Assembly: GCA_005773145.1 (NCBI GenBank)
Contig: SXHS01000210.1
Span: forward strand, 1-14,502
Origin: Planctomycetaceae bacterium
GTDB taxonomy: Bacteria; Planctomycetota; Planctomycetia; Pirellulales; Pirellulaceae
DNA: 14,502 bases
Direction: 5' to 3'
In this document: positions 1-7,092 of the stretch, piece after piece
How the letters are laid out: each line of letters starts with the position of its first letter
How positions within the stretch are numbered: the stretch's first letter is position 1
The notes under the pieces: generated by a model
What the model was told of the DNA's origin: nothing
What the model saw: only the letters and a program-made list of their open reading frames with translations
Databases searched by the model: none
Translations under genes and position numbers: made by a program

Positions 1-82
1 CGTCCTGGGCATCCGCCCTCGGCAAATCGAACGGGACAGCAACTACTGCAAACAACGCGAAAAACAGAAACGATCGTTGCAT
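1..82 (-). CDS. Secreted protein, N-terminal fragment (cut by window edge)
   Basis: A minus-strand reading frame opens with ATG at 82-80 and stays open to the left edge, giving 27 codons. An AGGAG Shine-Dalgarno sequence lies 7-8 bases upstream. The peptide begins MQRSFLFFALFAVVAVPF and reaches an alanine-rich A-D-A site followed by Gln, which reads as a signal peptide with a short basic start, a hydrophobic core and a signal peptidase I site near residue 25. The mature part is not in the window, so no function can be given. It starts 53 bases after the kinase stop on the same strand and is probably the third gene of the sigma factor-kinase operon, where it could be a periplasmic partner (inference). 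Confidence 0.6.
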   Translation of the reverse strand, partial: MQRSFLFFALFAVVAVPFDLPRADAQD

Positions 83-135
83 AAGAAAACTCCTGTTGAT
101 TTGGGAATGGGACTTGCTGCTTGCGTCTTGACAAC

Positions 136-1797
136 CTATGGGCGGGGCCATGGCGACCCTTTGTCGCCTTGCATTTCCTCGCGAAACTCTTCCAGTTGGC
201 GAGCCACGTCGGATAGTCGTTGCTCGAATGTTGATTCATGGGGCGCTGGCGCCACCTGGAAAGGCGTCGCCTGGGCCGACGTGAGCGAATCCACTTCCTG
301 CTGGATCCGTTGAATGTCAGCGTCAAACTGTAACTCCGCGCGCCGAAACGCCGCGTACTCCTCTGGCAGCCGCTCGACGTCGAGTGGAACTTCATCCGTC
401 GGCGGATTGTCCGCGGACTCAGGTCGCACGACTGGCTCGATCAACGGCGACGCCTGCGGACTTGCCACGTCGGAAGGGGCGGATGTGACAAGCAGGTGCT
501 TTATGCCAAACCCTCCCACCGTGACCATCGCAGCTAACACCGCGAGCGTCCGCACAATCGATCGTACCGACGGCGACGCGGCGCGACGCAGCCACCCATC
601 GAACCAAGGCCGCGCACGATCCCACCACGCCGCGTTGGCAGGCGCTCGCAACGACAAGCCTCCTTGCTGCCAGCGGGCCAGCAGGTGGCCCAATTCACGA
701 TCGGCGATCTCGGCCGATGCGACACGATCCTCCGGAGTTTTGGCCAACAGACGATCGACGAACTCCGACAACTCCAAGGGCGTCTCTGGATTAACTTGAT
801 GCAACGGCCGATGCGGTTCGTGGCAGATCCGCTGCAGCACGGCCATGGCCCCCGACGCACGAAACGGAGGTCGACCGGCAAGCATGAAATAGATCACGGC
901 CCCCAAACTGAAGAGATCGCTGCGATAGTCGATCGCCTCCCCTTGCGCCTGTTCCGGCGACATGTAGTACGGAGTCCCCGCTACGATCCCGGTCCGGGAC
1001 AACGAGGCGTCGTCGATGGCTCGTGCCAAACCAAAGTCACTCAGTAAGACGCGATCGACATCCCCCTCCAACAGGATATTGGCAGGTTTCACGTCGCGAT
1101 GCACGAGCCCCTGCGCATGCGCGGCGGCCAGACCGGCGGCCGTCTGCTGAGCAATCCGCAAGATTACCTCCACCGGCAATGCCCCTCGTTCGTCGACGCG
1201 TCCTTGCAACGAATGCCCGGCAACGTACTGCATCACCAAATACGGTATCTTTCCATCGGATTCGACGTTGTAGATCGGAATCACATGCGGATGCACCACC
1301 GCAGCGGCCGCCTGGGCTTCGCGCGAAAATCGGCGACGCGCCGAAACGTTATGAGCCAAATGAGGTGCAAGCACCTTGATCGCAACGGTGCGATGCAATT
1401 CACTATCGTGGGCCTTAAGAACGACCCCCATGCCCCCCGTCCCCACAACCCGTTCGATGTCGTACCTTCCCAGCCGACCCAACAACTCGGGATGGGACGG
1501 CGTGGTGAGAAAATCGAGCGCCACAGGCTCTGCATCAACAGCATGGTCTTCCGAAGTCCAGGGTCCCAGTTGCACGATCACCGAACTGCTCTTCGGCCCG
1601 TCGCCTATCGCCGGCAATCCTTCATCACTCCAACAAGCGCACGCCTCGTTCCACCACCGGCTATCGACCTGGGTCAATCGCTCCAATTCCCGACGGCAGT
1701 CAGGGCAGCTTTCGACATGACGCGAGGCCGCTTGGACCTCGACGCTATCGTCGTCACCGTGCAGCAGCAGGTCTACAAAGTCTGGTTTACAGGGCAC
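136..1797 (-). CDS. Membrane Hanks-type Ser/Thr protein kinase with anti-sigma-like zinc motif
   Basis: A 553-residue protein predicted to phosphorylate Ser/Thr residues of cytoplasmic targets. Residues 27-34 carry H-x3-C-x2-C, the core of zinc-binding anti-sigma (ZAS) domains. The kinase domain spans about 111-375: glycine loop GTGGMG (119-124), ATP lysine K141, helix-C glutamate near E160, catalytic loop HRDVKPAN (233-240, D235), DFG (254-256), and SPE (280-282) in the APE position. All catalytic residues are present, so it should be active. One membrane segment lies at about 413-437, placing a Pro-rich then charged, coiled-coil-like tail (about 470-545) outside the cytoplasm as a possible sensor. 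Translation starts at a GTG inside the last codons of the sigma gene, an 11-base overlap that implies translational coupling. The target is unknown; the upstream sigma factor is the obvious candidate. Confidence 0.9.
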   Translation of the reverse strand: MPCKPDFVDLLLHGDDDSVEVQAASRHVESCPDCRRELERLTQVDSRWWNEACACWSDEGLPAIGDGPKSSSVIVQLGPWTSEDHAVDAEPVALDFLTTPSHPELLGRLGRYDIERVVGTGGMGVVLKAHDSELHRTVAIKVLAPHLAHNVSARRRFSREAQAAAAVVHPHVIPIYNVESDGKIPYLVMQYVAGHSLQGRVDERGALPVEVILRIAQQTAAGLAAAHAQGLVHRDVKPANILLEGDVDRVLLSDFGLARAIDDASLSRTGIVAGTPYYMSPEQAQGEAIDYRSDLFSLGAVIYFMLAGRPPFRASGAMAVLQRICHEPHRPLHQVNPETPLELSEFVDRLLAKTPEDRVASAEIADRELGHLLARWQQGGLSLRAPANAAWWDRARPWFDGWLRRAASPSVRSIVRTLAVLAAMVTVGGFGIKHLLVTSAPSDVASPQASPLIEPVVRPESADNPPTDEVPLDVERLPEEYAAFRRAELQFDADIQRIQQEVDSLTSAQATPFQVAPAPHESTFEQRLSDVARQLEEFREEMQGDKGSPWPRP

Positions 1798-2404
1798 CGT
1801 CTCGCTCCCATTGCTGAATCTGTTGAATGAGTCGGAGGCGTACGCGACTTCGTGCGATATAAACGGCGTCGACGCTCATGCCGATCTCTGAGGCGACTTC
1901 CGGGATCGACCGCGCCGCAATATAGGTCTGCCAGAACGCCTGCCACGTTGTCTCACGAAACGAAGTTCGAACAACGGCTGCCGCAGCGCGAAAGATCTCC
2001 TGCCGGTACTCCGCGTCGAGTTCGTTCGTCAACGCATCGGCTTGCGCAATCGATTGCAAGCGCATCCATTGACTGGTCTTACCCGATCCAGCGTCCGGTC
2101 GACGCTGGGCGAGCATATTGATGATTTGATTGCGGGCCACTCGAAAGAGCCAAGCTCGAAAGCGGCCTCGCTGCGGATCGACGCGCCAACGCGAGACCGA
2201 ATGAGCGACGGATACCATGACGTTTTGGACCAGATCGCGGGCGTCGGCGTCCTGCAAGCCACGGCGACGGGCGAAGCGATAGACCAAGGGCTCGTAAATG
2301 TCGACGAACTCGGTCCACGCGTCGACGTCCGACAACGTCGGTAACCGCAGGATCAGGCTTTCGCGGGTATCGCCGTTCAAGGGCAAGCCTTTGGAAAAAG
2401 GCAT
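1787..2404 (-). CDS. ECF-type RNA polymerase sigma factor, planctomycete kinase-associated type
   Basis: With the ATG at 2404 the product has 205 residues, typical of ECF sigma factors. Region 2 spans about 29-101 (EFVDIYEPLVYRFARRRGLQ and the QNVMVSVA helix, then a basic RFRAWLFRVARNQI stretch that contacts the -10 element). Region 4 spans about 135-198, with a helix-turn-helix at 166-190 (SIPEVASEIGMSVDAVYIAR). The frame stays open up to 2584, but the extra 60 residues are unlike the family and are partly encoded by an interspersed repeat, so I chose the internal ATG. It has no good Shine-Dalgarno sequence; an ATG at 2485 is the alternative. The protein should direct RNA polymerase to a specific regulon. 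Its stop overlaps the kinase gene by 11 bases, so the kinase is likely its regulator. ECF groups paired with Ser/Thr kinases are known in planctomycetes. Confidence 0.88.
   Translation of the reverse strand: MPFSKGLPLNGDTRESLILRLPTLSDVDAWTEFVDIYEPLVYRFARRRGLQDADARDLVQNVMVSVAHSVSRWRVDPQRGRFRAWLFRVARNQIINMLAQRRPDAGSGKTSQWMRLQSIAQADALTNELDAEYRQEIFRAAAAVVRTSFRETTWQAFWQTYIAARSIPEVASEIGMSVDAVYIARSRVRLRLIQQIQQWERDGAL
1805..1809 (-). promoter_or_regulatory. Ribosome binding site of the kinase gene
   Basis: GGGAG on the minus strand lies 7 bases before the GTG at 1797. It sits within the last codons of the sigma factor gene and supports the GTG start that overlaps that gene's stop codon. Confidence 0.55.
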
Positions 2405-2568
2405 TTTTCGTGATGACTGCGAGGAAACCGCTGCCAGCAGCCAGGGACGGCTTGCAGTACGCCGGCCAAGCTGAGCGGCCCTCATTTCATATACACAAGC
2501 AAGTCCGCCCAATCTATCAGGAATTCTAGCGAGATTCCGAAATTTCCCATGAGGGGTGGATTGGGATA

Positions 2569-2589
2569 CCAGTGGCATAGGCATCTTGC
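2569..2589 (+). repeat. Extra direct copy of the repeat arm
   Basis: These 21 bases are identical to the first 21 bases of the arm at 2592-2612 and in the same orientation, with only 2 bases (2590-2591) between copies. It marks a partial third arm, as if the element had duplicated or a second insertion had been trimmed. Confidence 0.85.
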
Positions 2590-2591
2590 TC

Positions 2592-2700
2592 CCAGTGGCA
2601 TAGGCATCTTGCCTGTGGGCCTAACCGCACGAGCTGCTCCGCCGGCGCCTGCGGCTGGGCGGTAAACGAAGTGGCACAGGCAAGATGCCTATGCCACTGG
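2592..2700. repeat. Perfect 26-bp inverted repeat around a 57-base GC-rich loop
   Basis: Positions 2592-2617 are the exact reverse complement of 2675-2700 (26 of 26). The arm on the plus strand begins CCAGTGGCATAGGCATCTTG and ends CCTGTG. The 57-base centre (2618-2674) is very GC-rich and holds a smaller GGCGCC-centred dyad. The right arm ends 5 bases before the stop codon of the dioxygenase gene, so the transcript of that gene would fold into a long stem just after its stop. It could terminate transcription or protect the 3' end, although no U-tract follows. From memory, similar short repeats are scattered through Pirellulales genomes, which would make this a REP/MITE-like non-autonomous element (inference). 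Confidence 0.85.
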
Positions 2701-2705
2701 TGACT

Positions 2706-3686
2706 TCACGCACACAGCGGATCCGCGTTGTCCCAGCGGTTGAAGCTGACGTCGTGGCCAGCCACACGCTGCCGCGCTTCATGCCACAGGTGACGCCAAG
2801 CCTCGTGCGAACGAAGTTCGCTGGCCGGGTCGCGTTGGCTGCGGGCGACGAAGCCGGGAAACCAAGGCCGCCCAGTGGGATCGCCAATGCGTTGGTATCG
2901 CAGGTCGAAACTCCAGCGAATTTCGTCGCTGCGATTCGTCAGGCCTCGGTGTAGTGTGCGTCGGTGCATGAATAACACATCGCCAGGATTCATTGGCAAG
3001 GGAACCTGGTCGGGATCCACCAGCGCGTCGGGGATACAAACCTGGTTCTTCGACGTGTGTTTGAAGTTGCTACAGTGCAACCGCATGGGGGGTAAATGAC
3101 TGCGTGGGGCGACGCTCAAGCACCCATTCCGCACCGAAGTGGCATTCATGGGAAACCAAACCGTGAGGATATCGGTTTGATCCCCCTCGGGAACGATCAC
3201 CGCCTGATCTTGATGCCAGGCAATGTCACCCGTGAGACCGTTGAAGGCTTCCGGAGGGAGCTTATCCACTGGCAGTTTAAGACGGGTATGCTGCACCGGG
3301 TTGCTATAAATCTCCGGCCCGACAAATTTTTCGACCCAATCCAATAAACGTGGGCTGCGCAACAGATTAAATACCGCCGGTCCACAATGAATGGGCGTGG
3401 TGTCCGTGATTCCCTTTTGCGGCAGCGAGATATCAAAATGCTGGCCGTAGGAAAATCGTGACTCGGATACGAATTGGATCAAACGCGGCCCGAAGGGGAG
3501 GCCATCGGCCATGCCCGACCATGCGGATTGGGGGGACTCGGCGCGCCACGCTCGAATTAACTCGTCTAGAACGGTCTCGTACTCGGCGCGAACGGGTGCC
3601 AGGTCCAATGTTTCGTCCAGCACGCCACGAACGACGACGAAGCCCTGCTCGTTAAATTCTTGCAGCAAGTCGGTTGACGGGACCAT
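2706..3686 (-). CDS. Phytanoyl-CoA dioxygenase (PhyH) family Fe(II)/2-oxoglutarate oxygenase
   Basis: A 326-residue cytosolic non-haem iron oxygenase, expected to use Fe(II), O2 and 2-oxoglutarate to hydroxylate a small molecule. The opening EFNEQGFVVVRGVLDE is the usual PhyH start, where a flexible helix leads into the double-stranded beta helix. The iron ligands are visible as H158-x-D160 (in AWHQDQAVIVPEG) and the distal H246 (in TLHRGLTNRS), with R257 (EIRWSFDLRYQ) suited to bind 2-oxoglutarate. The PGDVLFMH strand is also typical. The frame extends to 3791, but the ATG at 3686 has a strong GGAGG five bases upstream and gives the normal family N-terminus. The gene diverges from the isomerase gene. 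The substrate cannot be read from sequence; planctomycetes carry many such paralogues. Confidence 0.85.
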   Translation of the reverse strand: MVPSTDLLQEFNEQGFVVVRGVLDETLDLAPVRAEYETVLDELIRAWRAESPQSAWSGMADGLPFGPRLIQFVSESRFSYGQHFDISLPQKGITDTTPIHCGPAVFNLLRSPRLLDWVEKFVGPEIYSNPVQHTRLKLPVDKLPPEAFNGLTGDIAWHQDQAVIVPEGDQTDILTVWFPMNATSVRNGCLSVAPRSHLPPMRLHCSNFKHTSKNQVCIPDALVDPDQVPLPMNPGDVLFMHRRTLHRGLTNRSDEIRWSFDLRYQRIGDPTGRPWFPGFVARSQRDPASELRSHEAWRHLWHEARQRVAGHDVSFNRWDNADPLCA

Positions 3687-3691
3687 CTTCG

Positions 3692-3696
3692 CCTCC
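3692..3696 (-). promoter_or_regulatory. Ribosome binding site fixing the dioxygenase start
   Basis: GGAGG on the minus strand, 5 bases before the ATG at 3686. It selects this start over the in-frame ATG codons further upstream. Confidence 0.6.
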
Positions 3697-3994
3697 GGGC
3701 CAAGACCCGCTCCACCCATTCGATCGTGATATCGCGGATTCGATACCGGATCAGGCAGGAGGGCTCGGCCGCCCTGTCCGCTACCATGCAAATTACCGTA
3801 ACTCCAACCAGACCGGCTGTCAAACCAAGTTGGTAAAAGGTGCGGCAGCCGGCAGCCGGCAAACTCCGTTCGGATGGCGGCATCCCGAACCCGTTGCCAA
3901 TTGGGGCTCGGACCGCGACAATTGGAGCTTCCGCAGGACGCCAGACTACGCCGTTTTCAAGCCACTCACGCTGGACCGTATCCACCCCAATACC

Positions 3995-4000
3995 AAGGAG
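3995..4000 (+). promoter_or_regulatory. Ribosome binding site of the isomerase gene
   Basis: AAGGAG, 9 bases before the ATG at 4010. It decides the start codon, since the same frame is open 336 bases further upstream. Confidence 0.65.
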
Positions 4001-4009
4001 TTTTCGATT

Positions 4010-5005
4010 ATGGGCCGTCTACTGACCATGGTTACCGCACAATGGGCCGATCTATCCTGCGAGGATATCTGCCGAAAGATCAAGGAATTCGGTTATCGCG
4101 GCGTGGAGCTGGCCTGTTGGGGGGACCACTTCGAGGTCGACAAGGCCCTGGCCGACGATCGGTATTGTGCCCGCAAGCGCGAGTTGTTGGAGAGCCACGA
4201 CTTGGAATGCCAGGCGATCGCAGCCCACCTGGTGGGTCAGGCGGTGCTGGACCGGATTGACGAGCGGCACAAGGTGATCCTCCCCCCGTACGTTTGGGGT
4301 GACGGCAAGCCGGCGGGCGTCAACCAGCGGGCCATTGAGGAGATGAAGAACACAGCTCGTGCGGCGCAGAAGTTCGGCGCCAGCATCGTGACGGGCTTCA
4401 CGGGTTCGAGTATTTGGCATTTGAACTACTCATTTCCCCCCGTGTCGGCGGCGATGATCGACGACGGATTCAAGCTCTTGGCTGAGCGATTCCATCCGAT
4501 CTTGGACGTTTTTGGGGAATGTGGCGTCAAGTTTGCGTTGGAGGTGCATCCAACCGAGATTGCGTTTGATCTATATACCGCGCAGCGGGCCTTGGAGGCG
4601 TTGGATCATCGCGAGGAGTTCGGCTTCAACTTCGACCCCAGCCATTTGCATTGGCAGGGCGTCGATCCCGTCGAATTCATCCGAGCGTTTCCGGATCGCA
4701 TTTACCACGTGCATATCAAGGACGCCGCCACCACCTTAAACGGCCGTACGGGCATCTTGGCCAGCCATTTGGACTTTGGCGACCCGCGTCGCGGCTGGGA
4801 TTTTCGGTCTCCCGGTCGAGGCAGCGTGAATTTCGAGGAGATCATCCGCGCCCTGAACGTCATTGGCTACACCGGACCGTTGTCGGTTGAGTGGGAAGAC
4901 AGCGGCATGGAGCGTGAGTTCGGTGCGCGCGAAGCCTGCCAGTTCGTAAAAGAGCTGGACTTTGCCGCGAGCGGCCGAAAATTCGATGCGGCCTTCGAGA
5001 AGTAA
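4010..5005 (+). CDS. Sugar phosphate isomerase/epimerase-like TIM-barrel protein
   Basis: A 331-residue protein of the xylose isomerase-like TIM-barrel superfamily (AP endonuclease 2 family fold). These cytosolic enzymes usually isomerise or epimerise sugars or inositol derivatives at a divalent metal. Candidate metal ligands fall at the expected strand ends: E178 (ALEVHP), D209 and H212 (NFDPSHLHW), H235 (HVHIKD) and E294 (SVEWEDS). The N-terminus (GYRGVELACWGDHFEV) is the usual first strand. There is no signal peptide. The ATG at 4010 has AAGGAG upstream. The gene lies 25 bases before the LRR protein gene, so the two are probably cotranscribed, and it diverges from the dioxygenase gene. Substrate unknown; catabolism of a sugar or inositol is the general expectation. 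Confidence 0.85.
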   Translation: MGRLLTMVTAQWADLSCEDICRKIKEFGYRGVELACWGDHFEVDKALADDRYCARKRELLESHDLECQAIAAHLVGQAVLDRIDERHKVILPPYVWGDGKPAGVNQRAIEEMKNTARAAQKFGASIVTGFTGSSIWHLNYSFPPVSAAMIDDGFKLLAERFHPILDVFGECGVKFALEVHPTEIAFDLYTAQRALEALDHREEFGFNFDPSHLHWQGVDPVEFIRAFPDRIYHVHIKDAATTLNGRTGILASHLDFGDPRRGWDFRSPGRGSVNFEEIIRALNVIGYTGPLSVEWEDSGMEREFGAREACQFVKELDFAASGRKFDAAFEK

Positions 5006-5030
5006 AGAGAAAATCTAACAGGAACGCCAT

Positions 5031-6884
5031 GTGGCACGTGCGCAGAGCTGGACGTGGGCTGTCTCGGTGCTCGCCGGAGCGGTCCTCGTGGGAACCGTCT
5101 GCCGCGAGGCATATGCCGACGCGACGCCAACTCGCGACGACTTGCTGACGCTTAAGTCGGCGTGCGATGCCGATTACCAGCAACAGCTCGTGGCGTTAGC
5201 GCAACAATTGGCGCAGCAAGATCCCCCTGGCCCGGCCGATGAGGTTCGCCGCTGGGCGATTCGACGCGCGCCAGACCGGCAGTACATTTTTCTGAACCAC
5301 TCGAATGCGCCGGAGGGAGAAGACGCTCCGACCACCACCACGGCGTTTCAAGACTTGCGGAACCAGCACGCCGATCGGCTATGGACGTTGGCCCTACAGG
5401 CGAAGGAGGCTGGACAAGTCGAGTTGGCCCTGCAATGGCTGCCAGAAATCGTCCGTGAAAACCCTCAACATGCCGAGGCCCGTCGGATTCTCGACAAGTT
5501 GGGCTACCCGCCCGCCGGGAAGGAATCCCCCACGCCACGCGTTCGACCGTCCCGAGCGCGACATACCGAACTCAAGTGGTCGCCCAACCGCTACTGGTAT
5601 GTCGATTCGCCGCACTACCAAATTGTGACCAATCATTCACAACAGGCGGGTATCGATTTAGCGCAGAAGCTCGAGCTCCTGCACGTCGCTTGGCGACACC
5701 TTTTTTTGAGGTATTGGTTGCCCGAGGAGCAATGGTCGCGCATCTGGGAGGCGGACTCAAAAGGGCCGCGACTGCAGCGGCAACGGTTGCATCGTGTGGT
5801 GTTGTTCGCCAACCGCGCGGAGTACTTGAAACATCTGCGACCAACCGTTTCTCAAGTGGATATCACGCTGGGCATGTACCGCGATGGCAACCAAACGGCC
5901 TACTTCTATCACGACGATGAAGATCGATCGGCCACATGGCGACATGAGGCCACGCATCAGTTATTCCATGAAATCGGCCAGGGCGGGCGTGATATTGGGA
6001 CGAAAGGTAATTTCTGGATCGTCGAAGGCATCGCCATGTACATGGAGTCGCTACGGTCCTTTCCGGGCTACCTGACGGTGGGAGGATTTGATGCCCCCCG
6101 ATTGCAGTACGGTCGCTATCGAGCCCTGAGTGACAAATTCTATATCCCGTTGTCGCAATTGACCGTTCTGTCTCGCGATCAACTGCAAACCGCTGAAAAT
6201 ATTCGGCGACTCTACAGTCAGTCGGCCGGACTCACGCATTGCCTGATGGACTACCAACAAGGCATACACCGAGCGGCATTGATCGACTTCGTGCGTCTGG
6301 TCTACAAGCAGCAAGACGACGAAACGTCGCTCCGCCGCCTGACGGACATGACGCTTGAGGATCTCGACCAGCAGTACTTGGAGTTCTTGCAGGTCCGAGA
6401 CGGCGACTTGGGATTTCTGCCTATGGAGCCGGTTGTTCACCAATTGGCTCTTGGTCGAACGCAGGTTACCGACAACGGATTAACTGGCCTCGCACGACAA
6501 ACCCAACTGACTTGGCTGGACCTTGCCGACAATACGGTGGGAGATGCGACCGTATCGCAACTCACCGGACTCAAGCAAATGAAGCAGTTGAATTTGGAGG
6601 GGACCAAGATCACCGATGAGTCGTTGGCGGTCGTCGGCCAAATGGCCCAATTGGAAGAACTGGACCTTTCCCGGACTGCAGTCACGGACGCTGGGCTGGG
6701 CCATCTGCAGGGGCTAACAAAGCTACAAACGCTCTGGCTCACAGCGACGGCCATCAGTGACGAGGGGCTGGCACACCTTCGCCCGCTACGGGATTTGAAG
6801 ACGTTGGAGCTGGATGGCACCCAAGTTACCGAGGCAGGCCGACAGAATTTGCGGCAGGCGCTCCCCCATTGGACGGCGCCGTGA
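5031..6884 (+). CDS. Secreted HExxH metalloprotease-like (DUF1570-type) protein with C-terminal leucine-rich repeats
   Basis: A 617-residue protein starting at GTG, with AGGAA a few bases upstream. Residues 1-31 form a signal peptide (WAVSVLAGAVLVGTV core, AYADA end). Residues 105-160 look helical and TPR-like. About 183-455 matches what I recall of the planctomycete DUF1570 / peptidase MA-like group: HEATH at 305-309 is a zincin HExxH motif, and E333 in VEGIAMYME, 24 residues later, sits where gluzincins place the third zinc ligand. Residues about 470-612 hold five or six leucine-rich repeats of about 24 residues with the LxxLxLxxTxITDxGLxxL pattern, an LRR type common in planctomycetes. It is probably an extracytoplasmic peptidase whose repeats bind a protein or surface partner (inference). 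It follows the isomerase by 25 bases; the functional link is unclear. Confidence 0.8.
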   Translation: MARAQSWTWAVSVLAGAVLVGTVCREAYADATPTRDDLLTLKSACDADYQQQLVALAQQLAQQDPPGPADEVRRWAIRRAPDRQYIFLNHSNAPEGEDAPTTTTAFQDLRNQHADRLWTLALQAKEAGQVELALQWLPEIVRENPQHAEARRILDKLGYPPAGKESPTPRVRPSRARHTELKWSPNRYWYVDSPHYQIVTNHSQQAGIDLAQKLELLHVAWRHLFLRYWLPEEQWSRIWEADSKGPRLQRQRLHRVVLFANRAEYLKHLRPTVSQVDITLGMYRDGNQTAYFYHDDEDRSATWRHEATHQLFHEIGQGGRDIGTKGNFWIVEGIAMYMESLRSFPGYLTVGGFDAPRLQYGRYRALSDKFYIPLSQLTVLSRDQLQTAENIRRLYSQSAGLTHCLMDYQQGIHRAALIDFVRLVYKQQDDETSLRRLTDMTLEDLDQQYLEFLQVRDGDLGFLPMEPVVHQLALGRTQVTDNGLTGLARQTQLTWLDLADNTVGDATVSQLTGLKQMKQLNLEGTKITDESLAVVGQMAQLEELDLSRTAVTDAGLGHLQGLTKLQTLWLTATAISDEGLAHLRPLRDLKTLELDGTQVTEAGRQNLRQALPHWTAP

Positions 6885-6960
6885 AGGATGATTGGATGGG
6901 GCCCCCCCGCGGCACCCAGACTTGTCTGGTACGACGAGGTGGCTTAGACTCAAGGCTGAC

Positions 6961-7034
6961 GGTGGGTGTAGCTCAGTTGGCAGAGCGTCAGATTGTGGCT
7001 CTGAAGGTCGTGGGTTCGAGCCCCATCATCCACC
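6961..7034 (+). tRNA. trnH: tRNA-His (anticodon GTG)
   Basis: A full cloverleaf can be drawn. The acceptor stem is 6962-6968 with 7027-7033 (one G-T pair). The D arm begins GCTC. The anticodon stem TCAGA/TCTGA encloses loop TTGTGGC with anticodon GTG at 6995-6997, and the T arm is GTGGG-TTCGAGC-CCCAT. The extra G at 6961 can pair with C at 7034, the G-1:C73 pair that is the hallmark of histidine tRNA. CCA is not encoded. The gene lies 76 bases after the LRR protein gene and 58 bases before the MOSC protein gene, all on the plus strand. Confidence 0.95.
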
Positions 7035-7077
7035 CTGTGGCACTCTATCCGTGTGCCCTCGTTTGCTTCCAGGCCCC

Positions 7078-7084
7078 AGGGGAG
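7078..7084 (+). promoter_or_regulatory. Ribosome binding site fixing the GTG start of the MOSC gene
   Basis: AGGGGAG, 8 bases before the GTG at 7093. It places the start downstream of the tRNA gene. Confidence 0.55.
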
Positions 7085-7092
7085 CCCGGCCG

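Larger units (their letters stand above)
2405..2705. other. Intergenic region with repeats between dioxygenase gene and sigma factor
   Basis: This 301-base gap has no convincing gene. Its right half (2569-2700) is filled by three copies of a short repeat, described separately. The left half is presumably the promoter and leader of the sigma factor operon. A minus-strand TGTGTATATG (extended -10-like, hexamer at 2493-2488) lies about 84 bases before the sigma start, but I see no good -35 for it, so it is only a weak candidate. Small reading frames crossing here encode peptides that simply translate the repeat and are not genes. Confidence 0.6.
3687..4009. other. Divergent promoter region between dioxygenase and isomerase genes
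   Basis: This 323-base region separates two genes read away from each other and must hold both promoters. Apart from the two ribosome binding sites at its ends I see no gene and no convincing -10/-35 pair. A short tandem GGCAGCC repeat lies around 3843-3860. Long open frames run through from both sides, but these N-terminal extensions do not match either protein family. Confidence 0.5.

Noticed and set aside
1099..1830. Long plus-strand reading frames opposite the kinase gene
   Set aside because: They are shadows of a high-GC gene; the minus strand has complete kinase motifs and the plus translations show no recognisable domain.
2405..2584. 60-residue N-terminal extension of the sigma factor
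   Set aside because: It is unlike ECF sigma factors, begins inside the interspersed repeat, and lacks a ribosome binding site.
2621..2887. Small minus-strand reading frame over the inverted repeat
   Set aside because: It overlaps the dioxygenase gene in another frame and its end only translates the repeat and its arginine-rich loop.
3674..4009. 112-residue extension of the isomerase
   Set aside because: It crosses the divergent promoter region, shows no family similarity, and a clear AAGGAG-ATG start lies at 4010.
6916..6929. CCAGAC-TT-GTCTGG hairpin after the LRR gene as a terminator
   Set aside because: The stem is short, the loop too tight for all six pairs, and no T-tract follows.
6961..7034. 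tRNA-His as an integration site for a genomic island
   Set aside because: No integrase gene and no repeat of the tRNA 3' end was seen in the window.
6892..7092. N-terminal extension of the MOSC protein running through the tRNA gene
   Set aside because: The extension translates tRNA-His (CSSVGRASDCGSEGRGFEP is a well-known tRNA translation artefact), and a GTG with a good ribosome binding site gives a family-length protein.
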